Both the position numbers and the translations under genes were made by a program. 47,801 bases of DNA from Gammaproteobacteria bacterium (lineage in GTDB: Bacteria > Pseudomonadota > Gammaproteobacteria > Nevskiales > Nevskiaceae), in NCBI GenBank assembly GCA_028871525.1, contig JAGWMX010000008.1, forward strand, positions 1 to 47,801, read 5' to 3'. The notes under the pieces are model-generated. The model was not told the DNA's origin and ran no database searches. It saw only the letters and a list, made by a program, of their open reading frames with translations. Below, in pieces: positions 8,997-20,624 of the stretch (position 1 is its first letter; the number at the start of each line of letters is the position of its first letter).

Positions 8997-9031
8997 CGTT
9001 GATTCTCCTTATCACCGTTGATTCTCCTTAT
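8994..9031 (-). repeat. Tandem 19-bp duplication of the trehalase Shine-Dalgarno/start unit
   Basis: The plus-strand unit CACCGTTGATTCTCCTTAT occurs twice head-to-tail (8994-9012 and 9013-9031) with no mismatch. Read on the minus strand each copy supplies AAGGAGA, a short spacer and a GTG. The downstream GTG (8996) begins trehalase. The upstream GTG (9015) is 19 bases away, so it is out of frame and would encode a peptide of about 40 residues (starting MIRRINGV) that ends inside the trehalase gene. Confidence 0.9.
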
Positions 9032-9108
9032 CGTATTTTGCATCAGTGCGCCCGGCTTGACAGCTTCTGCGACGGACTTTTGGCGAACTTTGCAGAGCTC
9101 ACGATGTC

Positions 9109-9137
9109 TTATTAGTTATACAAGAAGCCACGATCAA
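9109..9137 (-). promoter_or_regulatory. Candidate sigma-70 promoter for trehalase
   Basis: On the minus strand TTGATC (9137-9132) and TAATAA (9114-9109) are separated by 17 bases in an unusually AT-rich stretch of the divergent spacer. Initiation near 9102 would give a leader of about 105 bases ahead of the duplicated start unit. The -10 match is only partial, so this is tentative. Confidence 0.3.
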
Positions 9138-9190
9138 GCGTGCCGGCGCGCAGCGAACGGCATGGTGACGGATTATGTTCGACCATCAAC

Positions 9191-9208
9191 GGCGGCGTTC
9201 GCGCCGCC
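9191..9208 (+). other. UUCG-tetraloop hairpin in the leader of the tal operon
   Basis: GGCGGCG-TTCG-CGCCGCC forms a perfect 7-bp GC stem closed by a UUCG tetraloop, an exceptionally stable RNA fold, ending about 55 bases before the tal ATG. No T-run follows, so it is not a simple intrinsic terminator. It may stabilise the long mRNA or block 5'-3' scanning of regulators; the role is inferred. Confidence 0.5.
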
Positions 9209-9262
9209 GCGTTCGCCGTCGCGCAACCAGCGGCCACAAAAGTTCCGACAGGAGTTCGCACA

Positions 9263-10332
9263 ATGGACAATGCGCCCAAACAATTGCATCGACTCGGCCA
9301 GAGTCTGTGGCTCGACAACATCACCCGGGCAATGCTGCGCTCCGGCACGTTGACCGAATACCGGGATAACTATGCGGTCAGCGGGCTGACCTCGAATCCG
9401 ACCATCTTCGACCGCGCGATCGAGTCCAGCGACGATTACGATGCCGCCATCCGTGCCGCCGGGCGGGTCGAACCCGAAGCGGTGTTCTTCGATCTGGCGA
9501 TCGCCGATCTGCGCAAGGCCGCGGAGGTGTTCGCACCGGTGCATGCGCGCAGCGGCGGTGTCGACGGCTACGTTTCCCTCGAGGTCTCGCCGCTGCTGGC
9601 TGACGATACCCCCGCGACCATCGAGCAGGCCTGCACGCTGCACCAGCGTGCGGATCTCCCCAACCTGTTCATCAAGGTGCCAGGCACTGTCGCTGGTGTA
9701 CCGGCGATTGAGGAGTTGATCTATCGCGGCGTGCCGATCAACGTGACCCTGCTGTTTTCCCCGCAACAGTATCGCGCCGCCGCCGACGCGTACCTGCGCG
9801 GCCTGGAACGGCGCCAAGCTGAGGGTTTGAGCTTGGATGTGGCCTCGGTGGCCTCGCTGTTCGTCAGCCGCTGGGACGCCAAGGTCGCCGATGAAGTACC
9901 GAAAGCATTGCGCAACCGCCTCGGCCTGGCGGTGTCCGGCTGCGTCTACGCCGACTATCGCAAGCTGCTCAACTCACCGCGCATGCAGCGGCTGATGAAT
10001 GCCGGCGCGCGGCCGCAGCGGCTGCTGTGGGCCAGCACCGGCACCAAGGATCCCGATGCCAGCGACGTGCTCTACGTCGATAATCTGGCCGCGCCGCTGA
10101 CCGTCAACACCATGCCGGACAAGACCCTCAAGGCGTTTGCCGATCACGGCCGCTGCGACACACCGCTGGCGGCCGACGGGGGCGATGCCGAACGACAGCT
10201 GGTGCGCTTCGCCGAGCTTGGGTTCAGGGTCGATCCGCTGGCCGAGACGCTGCAGCAGGAAGGCAAGGAATCGTTCGCCAGCTCCTGGCGCGACCTGCTG
10301 TCGACGATCCGCGAGCGCATGGCACAAGCCGC

Positions 10333-10336
<4 letters not shown>
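9263..10336 (+). CDS. tal: Transaldolase
   Basis: Transaldolase transfers a dihydroxyacetone unit between sugar phosphates, linking the pentose phosphate pathway to glycolysis. The 357-residue protein matches the longer (mycobacterial/cyanobacterial type) family: [11 protein letters not shown] near the N-terminus, [20 protein letters not shown], the Schiff-base region NLFIKVPGT with its Lys, PINVTLLFS and [10 protein letters not shown]. The frame is open upstream to 9140, but GGAG at 9251-9254 precedes the ATG at 9263 and the family starts there. It is the first gene of the operon; its TGA overlaps the GTG of the fused isomerase/kinase. Confidence 0.93.
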
Positions 10337-12623
<2,287 letters not shown>

Positions 12624-12627
<4 letters not shown>

Positions 12628-13688
12628 GCAACAGCAAACGCGCCGGCGGCGGCGACACCGTGCGCCGGCTCGGTTTCGTCGGACTCGGGCGGATGGGCCT
12701 GAACATGGTGCGCCGATTGCAGTCGGCGAAGATCGACTGCGTGGTCTTTGATAACAAGAAAAAGGCGCGCAAGGACGCCGCCGCCGCCGGCGCCACGGCC
12801 GCCGATTCGCTCGAGGCGATGGTCGCCAGGCTGCCGGCGCCGCGCGCGGTCTGGCTGATGCTGCCGACGGCGATCGTCGACCCGGTGCTCGACCAGTTGC
12901 TGCCGCTGCTGGAGGCCGGCGACATGGTGATCGACGGCGGCAACTCGCATTACGTCGACGACCTGAAGCGCGCCGAGACGCTGGCCGAAAAAGATCTGAT
13001 GTACGTCGACGTCGGCGTCAGCGGCGGCACCTGGGGCCTGCAGCGCGGTTACTGCCAGATGATCGGCGGCCCCGACAAGGCCTACAAATATCTGCAGCCG
13101 GTGTTCGCCGCACTGGCGCCCGGCGTCGAACTGGCGCCGCGCACCAAGGGTCGCAAGGGCAAGCCGACGCCGGCGGAAAACGGCTACCTGCACTGTGGTG
13201 GCAACGGCGCCGGCCACTTCGTCAAGATGGTGCACAACGGCATCGAGTACGGAATGATGGCCGCCTACGCCGAGGGGTTCAACGTGCTGCGCCACGCCGA
13301 CATCGGCCGCCAGCGGCAGCAGAGCAACGCCGAGACCACGCCGCTGGAACACCCCGAACGCTACCAGTACGACATCGCGCTCGACGAGGTCGCCGAAGTC
13401 TGGCGCCGCGGCAGCGTCATCGAGTCCTGGCTGCTGGATCTGATCGCCGGCGAGCTGCGCGGCAACGCCGGCCTCGACGACTACAGCGGGCGGGTGTCGG
13501 ATTCCGGCGAAGGCCGCTGGACCGCGCTGGCGGCGATCGACGAAGGCGTGCCGGTGCCGGTGTTGACCTCGGCGCTGTTCGGTCGCTTCGCCTCGCGCGG
13601 CCGTGACCAGTTCGCCAACCAGGTGATGTCGGCAATGCGCCACGCCTTCGGCGGTCACGACGAACTCAAGCCCACCGGCAAGGAATAA
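12624..13688 (+). CDS. gnd: 6-phosphogluconate dehydrogenase, decarboxylating, short form
   Basis: This enzyme oxidises and decarboxylates 6-phosphogluconate to ribulose-5-phosphate. The 354-residue protein starts after a short basic leader with the Rossmann motif [17 protein letters not shown], then [29 protein letters not shown] and the active-site segment [18 protein letters not shown] with Lys/His/Asn. Length (about 350 rather than about 470) places it in the short class, many members of which prefer NAD+. A lysine-rich insert ([16 protein letters not shown]) before the active site is unremarkable for this class. It overlaps the preceding gene by ATGA and is six bases from zwf. Confidence 0.93.
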
Positions 13689-13693
13689 CAAGC

Positions 13694-15139
13694 ATGACCG
13701 ACACCACGCTGGTCATCCTCGGCGCCACCGGCGATCTCACCAAGCGCCTGTTGATGCCGGCGCTGTACCGGCTGCACCGGCTCGGCCTGACGCCGGGGCT
13801 GCGCGTCATCGGCTACGCGCGGCAACATTGGAGCGCGAAGCGCTTCGAGACCCACATTCACAAGGCATTGCACGAGTTCGCGCCGGATTTCACCGAGGCG
13901 CAATGGCAGCGGTTCAGGCGTCAGCTCGATTATGTCGGCGGCGAACTGAATGCCGCAGAGCTGGGCTGCATCAAGGACAGGCTGCCGCCCGCGGCGCTGT
14001 TCTTTCTGGCGCTGCCGCCGCCGCTGTTCGGTCCCGCCGCGCAGGCGCTGGGCGAGGCCGGCCTGGCGCGCGCGCCGCGCGGCGGCTGGCGGCGGCTGAT
14101 GGTGGAAAAGCCGTTCGGCAGCGATCTGTCCAGCGCCGAGACGCTGCGCGGCCAGATGCACCGCGACTGGCGCGAGGAACAGATCCTGCGCATCGATCAC
14201 TTCCTCGGCAAGGAAACGGTGCAGAACCTGATGGTGTTCCGCTTCGCCAACCGTTTCCTGGAACCGGTGTGGAACGCCCAGCACGTGGAACAGGTGCAGA
14301 TCACCTACGCCGAAACCCTCGGCGTCGAGCGGCGCGCGGCATACTACGACCGGGCCGGCGCGCTGCGCGACATGCTGCAGAACCACCTGATGCAGCTGTT
14401 CAGCCTGACGGCGATCGAACCGCCGTCGAACTGGGACGCCGAGGTGCTGCGCGACCACAAGGTCGAGGTGCTGCGCTCGGTCAAGCCGATCACTGCAGGA
14501 AACGGCACCCGCCACGCCGTGCGCGGCCAGTACCGCGCCGGCAAAGCCGGACGCAAAAAACTCGCCGCCTACCACAGCGAAGCGGACGTCCCGCACGGTT
14601 CGAACACCGAAACCTTCGCCGCGCTGCGCCTGGAGATCGACAACTGGCGCTGGCAGGGCGTGCCGTTCTACCTGCGCAGCGGCAAGCGCCTGGCCAGCAA
14701 CCGCTCCGAGATCGCGGTGCAGTTCCGCAGGGCTCCGGGCGCCGTACCCGGTCTGGTGGATGCCGGCAACAACTGGATGGTGTTTCACATGAAACCCAAC
14801 CAGACCATGACCTTGCTGGCCAACGCCAAGCAGCCGGGACTGGAAATGAAGGGGCATCAGGTGAACCTGTGCGCACCCTACGTGCGCGACGGCGACACCG
14901 AGTTCTCCGCCTACGAGCAGCTGCTGATGGACGCGCTTGCAGGTGACCGCACCCACTTCCTGCGTTTCGACGAAGTCGAATGGGCATGGCGGTTGCTGGA
15001 TCCAGTGCTCAAAACCTGGAGCAAGGGCACGCCGGATTTCTACGCCGCCGGCTCGGAAGGTCCGGACACGCAGAACCGGCTGCTGGATGCCAACCATCGC
15101 TGGCGCCCGATCGCGCTCGCCGCCGCGGGTGGTGCGTGA
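13694..15139 (+). CDS. zwf: Glucose-6-phosphate 1-dehydrogenase
   Basis: Zwf oxidises glucose-6-phosphate to 6-phosphogluconolactone, producing NADPH, as the entry to the oxidative pentose phosphate and Entner-Doudoroff routes. The 481-residue product has the coenzyme motif [19 protein letters not shown] at the N-terminus, VEKPFG, the substrate-site signature RIDHFLGKE (His169, Lys173), [18 protein letters not shown] and [10 protein letters not shown]. Length is normal. Its TGA overlaps the GTG of the downstream glucosidase gene. Confidence 0.95.
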   Translation: MTDTTLVILGATGDLTKRLLMPALYRLHRLGLTPGLRVIGYARQHWSAKRFETHIHKALHEFAPDFTEAQWQRFRRQLDYVGGELNAAELGCIKDRLPPAALFFLALPPPLFGPAAQALGEAGLARAPRGGWRRLMVEKPFGSDLSSAETLRGQMHRDWREEQILRIDHFLGKETVQNLMVFRFANRFLEPVWNAQHVEQVQITYAETLGVERRAAYYDRAGALRDMLQNHLMQLFSLTAIEPPSNWDAEVLRDHKVEVLRSVKPITAGNGTRHAVRGQYRAGKAGRKKLAAYHSEADVPHGSNTETFAALRLEIDNWRWQGVPFYLRSGKRLASNRSEIAVQFRRAPGAVPGLVDAGNNWMVFHMKPNQTMTLLANAKQPGLEMKGHQVNLCAPYVRDGDTEFSAYEQLLMDALAGDRTHFLRFDEVEWAWRLLDPVLKTWSKGTPDFYAAGSEGPDTQNRLLDANHRWRPIALAAAGGA

Positions 15140-17484
15140 ACGCGCCGGGCTGGCCGGGCATTGCGCCCACCTGGGCCAGCAGCGCCAAGGATATGGTCGG
15201 TACCGCGCTGGGCGCCGGGCGCGTCTGGTACACGCTGGGTTTCGGCATCCTCAATGAGGTGTACTGGCCAGCGTGCAGCACGCCGCAGATCCGCGATCTC
15301 GGCTTCATCGTCGCCGGCAACGGCTTTTGGACCGAGGTCAAGCGCGAGAACCGTTATCGGTTGAGCACTCCGGCGCCGGATCTGCCGTTGCCGAAGGTGG
15401 TGCACCGGCACCCGCGCTACCGGTTGGAACTGGAGGTACTGGCTGATCCATGGCGTGATGTGTTGCTGATCCGCTATCGGCTGGAGAACCGGAGTCCGGC
15501 CGGCGGCGACCTCAAGCTGTACGCGCTGCTGGCGCCCCATCTGCAGGGCTCCGGGCATGGCAACAGCGCGCGGGTGCTGCCGCGGGGGTTGGCGGCGGTC
15601 GGCGGCGACAGCGCGCTGATGCTGGCCGCCGATCACGGCTTCAGCCGCGCCAGCGCCGGCTACGTCGGCGACTCCGACGGCTGGCAGGATTTCCACCGGC
15701 ACGGCGCGATGACCTGGGAATACAGCCAAGCCGTCGACGGCAACGTCGCCCTGCTCGGCGAACTGACCGCCGCGGAAGGCGTGCTGGCGCTGGGCTTCGC
15801 CGGCACCGTGGAGGGCGCGCAGACGCTGGCGCTGTCGTCGCTGGTCAAGGGGTTCGAGGGCGCGCGCACGGCGTTCGTCGACGGCTGGCGGCAGTGGGCG
15901 CGGCCGCTGCGTTGCGCAGACATGACGCCGGAGGTCGAGCAGGCGGTGCGGCGCGCGGCGACGGTGCTCAAGATTCACGGCGACCGCGCGTTTCCCGGCG
16001 CGCTGGTGGCGAGCCTGAGCGTGCCCTGGGGCGATACCCGCGACGATCCCGGCGGCTATCACCTGGTGTGGCCGCGCGACGCCGTCGAGGCCGGCTTCGC
16101 CATGCTCGCCTGCGAACATCGCGCCGAGGCGCGCTCGATGCTCGCTTACCTGGCTGCCACCCAGCAGGCGGATGGTCACTGGGCACAGAATTTCTTCGCC
16201 GACGGCCGCCCTTACTGGACCGGCATTCAGCTCGATGAGACGGCGCTGCCGGTGCTGCTGGCGGCCAAGCTCGATCAGCTCGATGCGCTCGGCGATATGC
16301 GCCACGCAGCGATCGCGATGGTGCGTTGCGCGCTGCGTTTCATCGCCCGCCACGGCCCGTTGAGCCCGCAGGACCGCTGGGAGGAAAACCCCGGCATCAG
16401 CCCGTTCACGCTGGCCGCCTGCATCGCCGCGCTGGTCGCCGGCGCCGAGCACGGCTTCCTCGATCCGGCCGACGCCGCCCACGCGTTGTCGCTGGCCGAC
16501 GACTGGAACGCGCGCGTCGAATCCTGGGTATACGTGCGCGACACCGCGCTGGATCGCGAACACGGCACCGCCGGCCACTACGTGCGCATCGCGCCGCCGG
16601 GGCACAACGCGCAAAGCGGTGACGTGGCGGTACGCAACCGCGGTCGCATGTGCCTGTCGGCAGAGAATCTGCTGGGGCTGGAATACCTGTACCTGGTGCG
16701 GTTGGGTCTGCGCGCCGCCGACGATCCACGCATCCGCGATACCACCCGGCTGGTCGATGCGCTGCTGCGCGTGGAGACTCCGCATGGTGCGTACTATCAC
16801 CGTTATAACGAAGACGGTTACGGCGAACGCGCCGACGGCCGCGCCTTCGACGGCACCGGCATCGGCCGCGCCTGGCCGCTGCTGTGCGGCGAACGCGGCC
16901 AGCAGGCGTTGCTCGCCGGCGAGGACGCCAAACCGTATCTGGACGCGATGCTGGCCTCGGCCAGCCCCGGCGGCATGCTGCCGGAGCAGGTCTGGGACAG
17001 CGCGCCGATCGCCGAGCGCCGCCTGCTGCCCGGCCGACCCACCGGCAGCGCCATGCCGCTGGTGTGGGCCCACGCCGAGCTGATCAAGCTGGCCACTGCG
17101 ATGCATTGCGGCCAGCCGATCGAATGCCTACCCGCCGTCGCCGACCGCTACCGCAAACCGCGGCCGCCGGCAGCGACCCACTGGCGCGAACAGGCGCCGT
17201 GCAATGCGGTCAGCCGCAACGGCACCCTGCTGGTCGAAGCGCAAGCGCCGTTCGTCCTGCATCTGGGCGTGGACGGCTGGCAGCGGATCGGCGATCACGA
17301 CAGCCGGCCGACCGGCTTCGGCCTGTACGGCGTTCGCCTGGACGTGGCACGGCTCGGTGCGCAGCACACGCTGGAATTCACCCGCCGTTACATCGATGAG
17401 TCCGCCGGCGAACGCGGCTGGGAAGGCCGCGACTGGCAGGTGCCGCTGTTGCCCCTGGATCAGCACGGCAACCCGGCCGCATGA
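15136..17484 (+). CDS. GH15 family glucoamylase-like glucosidase, cytoplasmic
   Basis: GH15 enzymes are inverting exo-acting glucosidases that release beta-glucose from alpha-glucan ends. The 782-residue protein has the bacterial N-terminal super-beta-sandwich domain (about 1-270, including [19 protein letters not shown]), then the (alpha/alpha)6 barrel: [23 protein letters not shown], the acid pair in [11 protein letters not shown] (Glu416/417) and the catalytic base in [10 protein letters not shown] (Glu617). The C-terminal extension after about 680 resembles the extra domain of glucodextranase-type members. No signal peptide is seen, so the substrate is likely cytoplasmic maltodextrin or glycogen-derived oligomers. 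Glucodextranase or GH15 trehalase are alternatives. GTG start overlaps the zwf stop; its TGA overlaps the pgl ATG. Confidence 0.87.
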   Translation: MNAPGWPGIAPTWASSAKDMVGTALGAGRVWYTLGFGILNEVYWPACSTPQIRDLGFIVAGNGFWTEVKRENRYRLSTPAPDLPLPKVVHRHPRYRLELEVLADPWRDVLLIRYRLENRSPAGGDLKLYALLAPHLQGSGHGNSARVLPRGLAAVGGDSALMLAADHGFSRASAGYVGDSDGWQDFHRHGAMTWEYSQAVDGNVALLGELTAAEGVLALGFAGTVEGAQTLALSSLVKGFEGARTAFVDGWRQWARPLRCADMTPEVEQAVRRAATVLKIHGDRAFPGALVASLSVPWGDTRDDPGGYHLVWPRDAVEAGFAMLACEHRAEARSMLAYLAATQQADGHWAQNFFADGRPYWTGIQLDETALPVLLAAKLDQLDALGDMRHAAIAMVRCALRFIARHGPLSPQDRWEENPGISPFTLAACIAALVAGAEHGFLDPADAAHALSLADDWNARVESWVYVRDTALDREHGTAGHYVRIAPPGHNAQSGDVAVRNRGRMCLSAENLLGLEYLYLVRLGLRAADDPRIRDTTRLVDALLRVETPHGAYYHRYNEDGYGERADGRAFDGTGIGRAWPLLCGERGQQALLAGEDAKPYLDAMLASASPGGMLPEQVWDSAPIAERRLLPGRPTGSAMPLVWAHAELIKLATAMHCGQPIECLPAVADRYRKPRPPAATHWREQAPCNAVSRNGTLLVEAQAPFVLHLGVDGWQRIGDHDSRPTGFGLYGVRLDVARLGAQHTLEFTRRYIDESAGERGWEGRDWQVPLLPLDQHGNPAA

Positions 17485-18242
17485 CTACTCGTTTTTCATC
17501 TGGGCCGACGGTGCATCGCTACGCCGACGCCGCGGCGCTGTACGCGGCGGCGGCCGAGGCCTTCGGCGCGCAGGCGCGCTCGGCAATCGGCGCGCACGGC
17601 CGCTTCAGCGTAGCGCTGGCCGGCGGCGGCACGCCACGACCGTTGTACGAGAAGCTCGCGGGCGCACCGTATCGGGACTCACTCGACTGGTCGCGCGTCG
17701 ACGTCTGGTTCGGTGACGAGCGCTGCGTGCCGCCGGACTCGCCGCGCAGTAACTACCGCATGGTCAGCGAGTCCCTGCTGCGGCATGTACCGCTGCCGGC
17801 TGGCAATGTCCATCGCATGCGCGGCGAGGCTACGCCCGTAGACGCAGCGCTGGCGTATGAACAGGAATTGCATGCCGTTTTCGGCGACGCCGCGATACCG
17901 CGTCTAGACCTGATCCTGCTCGGCGTCGGTGGCGACGGCCACACCGCCTCGCTGTTCCCTGGCACCGAGGCCTTGCATGAGCGCGAGCGGCTGGTCTGCG
18001 CACAGTACGTGGACGTTCAGCGGGAATGGCGGTTGACGCTGACCTTCCCGCTCCTGAACGCCGCCGCATCGCTGTGGGTGCTGGCTCACGGTGCGGACAA
18101 GGCGCAGATTCTGCGGCGCGTGTTCGACGGGCCGCCGCCGCCCGAGGCATTGCCGATACAGCGCATCACACCGGCCGACGGCCGCCTCGAGTGGTGGCTG
18201 GACGCCGCCGCCGCCGCGGATTTGCCACCCGCCGCAGCGTAA
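17481..18242 (+). CDS. pgl: 6-phosphogluconolactonase (DevB/Pgl type)
   Basis: Pgl hydrolyses 6-phosphogluconolactone made by Zwf. The 253-residue protein shows the family blocks FSVALAGGGTPRPLYEKL, VWFGDERCVPPDSPRSNYRMV, LDLILLGVGGDGHTASLFPG and AHGADKAQILRRVF, with the catalytic His in GDGHTASLFPG. It closes the operon, starting at an ATG that overlaps the glucosidase TGA. Its stop codon directly abuts the stop codon of the convergent SPOR gene with no base between them, so the two transcripts must overlap or terminate inside coding sequence. Confidence 0.93.
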   Translation: MTTRFSSGPTVHRYADAAALYAAAAEAFGAQARSAIGAHGRFSVALAGGGTPRPLYEKLAGAPYRDSLDWSRVDVWFGDERCVPPDSPRSNYRMVSESLLRHVPLPAGNVHRMRGEATPVDAALAYEQELHAVFGDAAIPRLDLILLGVGGDGHTASLFPGTEALHERERLVCAQYVDVQREWRLTLTFPLLNAAASLWVLAHGADKAQILRRVFDGPPPPEALPIQRITPADGRLEWWLDAAAAADLPPAAA

Positions 18243-18827
18243 TCAGCCCTTCTGCTTGATCAGGATCGCCTTGACGCCGTTGGCGTGCAGGCGGTCGATG
18301 ATCCGCTGGGCCTGGTCCAGCGTCGGCTCGGGACCGACCCGTACCCGGTACCAGATGTCGTCGGAAGCCAGCGTCACCTGTTCGGTATGCGACTCGACGC
18401 CGAGCAGCGCGATGCTGGCGCGGGCGCGGTCAGCCTCCTCGCGCGAGCGGTAGGCGCCGATCTGCACCACGTAAACCCCGGGCGCGGCGATGTCCGCCGG
18501 CGGCGGCGCATGCGTGGCGGCGGCCTGTTCGGCGCGCTTGGCCTCCGCCGGCGTGATCACGACCTCGGCGTTCGGCAGCGTCTGGTAGAACGTGAAGCGC
18601 GAAGCCTGTTTCGGCGGTACCGGCACCGGCTTGACCGGCGCCGGCCGGGTCGCAGCCGGCGGTGCCGCCGGCACGCGCCGCGGCGCCGGCGTGCCGCGGC
18701 CGAGGAAATACAGCGTCACCGCGAAGGCGCCGCCGGCCAGGCCGCCGAGCGCCCACACCCAGCCGGGCAGGCCGTTACGATGCGGCGTGCGCCGTGCGCC
18801 GGGGCGGGCGGCGGAACGGCGCGCCAT
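18243..18827 (-). CDS. SPOR-domain inner-membrane protein (FtsN/DedD-like)
   Basis: The 194-residue protein has a short basic cytoplasmic N-terminus, one membrane helix (about residues 22-43, WVWALGGLAGGAFAVTLYFL), a Pro/Ala/Lys-rich periplasmic linker and a C-terminal SPOR domain (about 118-193: VYVVQIGAYRSREEADRARA ... YRVRVGPEP). SPOR domains bind denuded peptidoglycan at division septa, and this bitopic layout is that of FtsN. The gene immediately follows argS, with TGATG coupling; the argS-ftsN order is common in gammaproteobacteria. Sequence alone does not separate FtsN from other SPOR proteins. Confidence 0.85.
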   Translation of the reverse strand: MARRSAARPGARRTPHRNGLPGWVWALGGLAGGAFAVTLYFLGRGTPAPRRVPAAPPAATRPAPVKPVPVPPKQASRFTFYQTLPNAEVVITPAEAKRAEQAAATHAPPPADIAAPGVYVVQIGAYRSREEADRARASIALLGVESHTEQVTLASDDIWYRVRVGPEPTLDQAQRIIDRLHANGVKAILIKQKG

Positions 18828-20542
18828 CACATCTGCTCCGGGCTGCCGACGCCGATCAGCGCGCAGCCGCAGGCGATCACCGTTCGCGCGGCCTGCGCCA
18901 ACGCCAGCCGCGCGTCGCGCAGTTCGGCGTCTTCGACCAGAAAAGGCTGGGCGTGGTACCAGCCGTGGAACGCCGCCGCGACTTCGCGCAGGTATTGCGC
19001 CATCAGGTGCGGTTCGAGCTTGCCGGCGGCGGCGTCCACCACTTCCGGGTAGCGCGCCAGTTGGGCCGCCAGCTTGAGTTCCTCGGGTTGCTGCAGCCGG
19101 GGCAGCGCTGCACATCCCGCCGTCGCGCTCCACGTCCCGCCGCGCTGCTCGAGTTGACTCAGCACGCTGCACACGCGCGCGTGCGCATACTGGATGTAGT
19201 AAACCGGGTTATCCATGCTCTGCGCCCGTGCCAGGTCGATATCGAACGTCAGCTGCGAGTCGGCTTTCCGCGCGACCAGGAAGAAGCGGGTGGCATCGCG
19301 GCCGGCTTCGTCGATCAGCTCGCGCAGCGTCACGTAGTCGCCGGCGCGTTTGGAGATTTTCACTTCGGCGCCGCCGCGCATTACCGTGACCATCTGGTGC
19401 AGTACGTACTCCGGCCAGCCGGCTGGGATGTTCCAGCGGTGCAGCCGCGACAGCGCCTGCAGGCCGGCGCGTACGCGGGTGATGGTGGAATGGTGATCCG
19501 CGCCCTGTTCGTTGATGGCCCGCGTAAAGCCACGCTGCCATTTCCCGACGTGGTAGGCCACGTCCGGGACGAAATAGGTATAACCGCCGTCGGCCTTGCG
19601 CATCACGCGATCCTTGTCGTCGCCGAAAGCGGTGGTGCGCAGCCACAGCGCGCCGTCGGCCTCGAAGGTGTAGCCGCTGGCGATCAAATCGCGCACGGTG
19701 GCCTCGACCCGCCCTTGCGTGTACAGCGCCGACTCCAGCGAATAAACGTCGAAACTGACGTCGAAGGCGCCGAGATCGGCGTCCTGCTCGCGGCGCAGGA
19801 AAGCCACCGCGAAGTCACGGATCGCTGCCAGATCCCGCGGGTCGCCGGCGCCGGTGATGTTGCGATCGTCGGCGACGACGCCGTCACGCGCCAGATAGGC
19901 GCGGGCGACTTCGGCGATGTATTCGCCGCGGTAGCCGTCGGCCGGCCAGTCCGGAGAATCCGGCGTCAGCCCGCGGCAGCGCGCCTGCACCGAAGCGGCC
20001 AGCGTATCGATCTGATTGCCGGCGTCGTTGTAGTAGAACTCTCGCGTGACCTGCCAGCCGGCCGCCTGCAGCAGCCGCGCCAGACTGTCGCCGATCGCCG
20101 CGCCGCGGCCGTGGCCGACGTGCAGTGGCCCGGTCGGGTTGGCGGAGACGAATTCCACGATCAACCGGCCGCGGCTGCCGGCGGGCTGGCGGCCGAAAGC
20201 GCCGCCTTGGCGCAGGATCGTCGCCACCACCTGGTGAAATGCGGCCGGCGCCAGGCGCAGGTTGATGAAGCCGGGGCCGGCGATTTCGACCGCGGACAGC
20301 CAGGCGCTGGCCGGCAACGCGTCGGCGATCGCCTGCGCCAGTTCACGCGGTTTGCGGCCGAGCGGCCCGGCCAGCGTCAGCGCCGCATTGCTGGCCAGGT
20401 CGCCGTGCGCGGGATCGCGCGGCGGTTCCAGCACGAGGTGCTCCGGCGCCAGGCCGGCCAGCGCCGGCGCGGCGTCGGCGGCGGCGCGCTGCAGCGCCGC
20501 GTGCAGCAGCGCCTGCAACGGGGGCTTGAGCGGAGAGATCAC
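18827..20542 (-). CDS. argS: Arginyl-tRNA synthetase
   Basis: ArgS charges tRNA-Arg. The 571-residue protein has the N-terminal Add1 tRNA-recognition domain (residues 1 to about 110), the class I signature [16 protein letters not shown] (HIGH equivalent HVGH), [18 protein letters not shown]-like [12 protein letters not shown], the KMSKS-equivalent KISKRAG and the C-terminal anticodon-binding DALR domain. KISKR rather than KMSKS is normal in many ArgS proteins. The GTG at 20542 gives the standard length; open frame continues upstream without family similarity. It is separated from priA by 82 bases on the same strand. Confidence 0.95.
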   Translation of the reverse strand: MISPLKPPLQALLHAALQRAAADAAPALAGLAPEHLVLEPPRDPAHGDLASNAALTLAGPLGRKPRELAQAIADALPASAWLSAVEIAGPGFINLRLAPAAFHQVVATILRQGGAFGRQPAGSRGRLIVEFVSANPTGPLHVGHGRGAAIGDSLARLLQAAGWQVTREFYYNDAGNQIDTLAASVQARCRGLTPDSPDWPADGYRGEYIAEVARAYLARDGVVADDRNITGAGDPRDLAAIRDFAVAFLRREQDADLGAFDVSFDVYSLESALYTQGRVEATVRDLIASGYTFEADGALWLRTTAFGDDKDRVMRKADGGYTYFVPDVAYHVGKWQRGFTRAINEQGADHHSTITRVRAGLQALSRLHRWNIPAGWPEYVLHQMVTVMRGGAEVKISKRAGDYVTLRELIDEAGRDATRFFLVARKADSQLTFDIDLARAQSMDNPVYYIQYAHARVCSVLSQLEQRGGTWSATAGCAALPRLQQPEELKLAAQLARYPEVVDAAAGKLEPHLMAQYLREVAAAFHGWYHAQPFLVEDAELRDARLALAQAARTVIACGCALIGVGSPEQM

Positions 20543-20624
20543 GGTGTCGGGCCTTGCGCTTGAGCGCGCTAGTTTAGCGGCTGGCCACGGCGGGTTCGAA
20601 TAACCGCGCGCGGCTTGTGCGTCA

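Noticed and set aside
20590-20608. A T-arm-like GGTTCGAAT with flanking complementary bases between argS and priA
   Set aside because: No acceptor stem, D-arm or anticodon arm can be placed around it, so it is not a tRNA gene.
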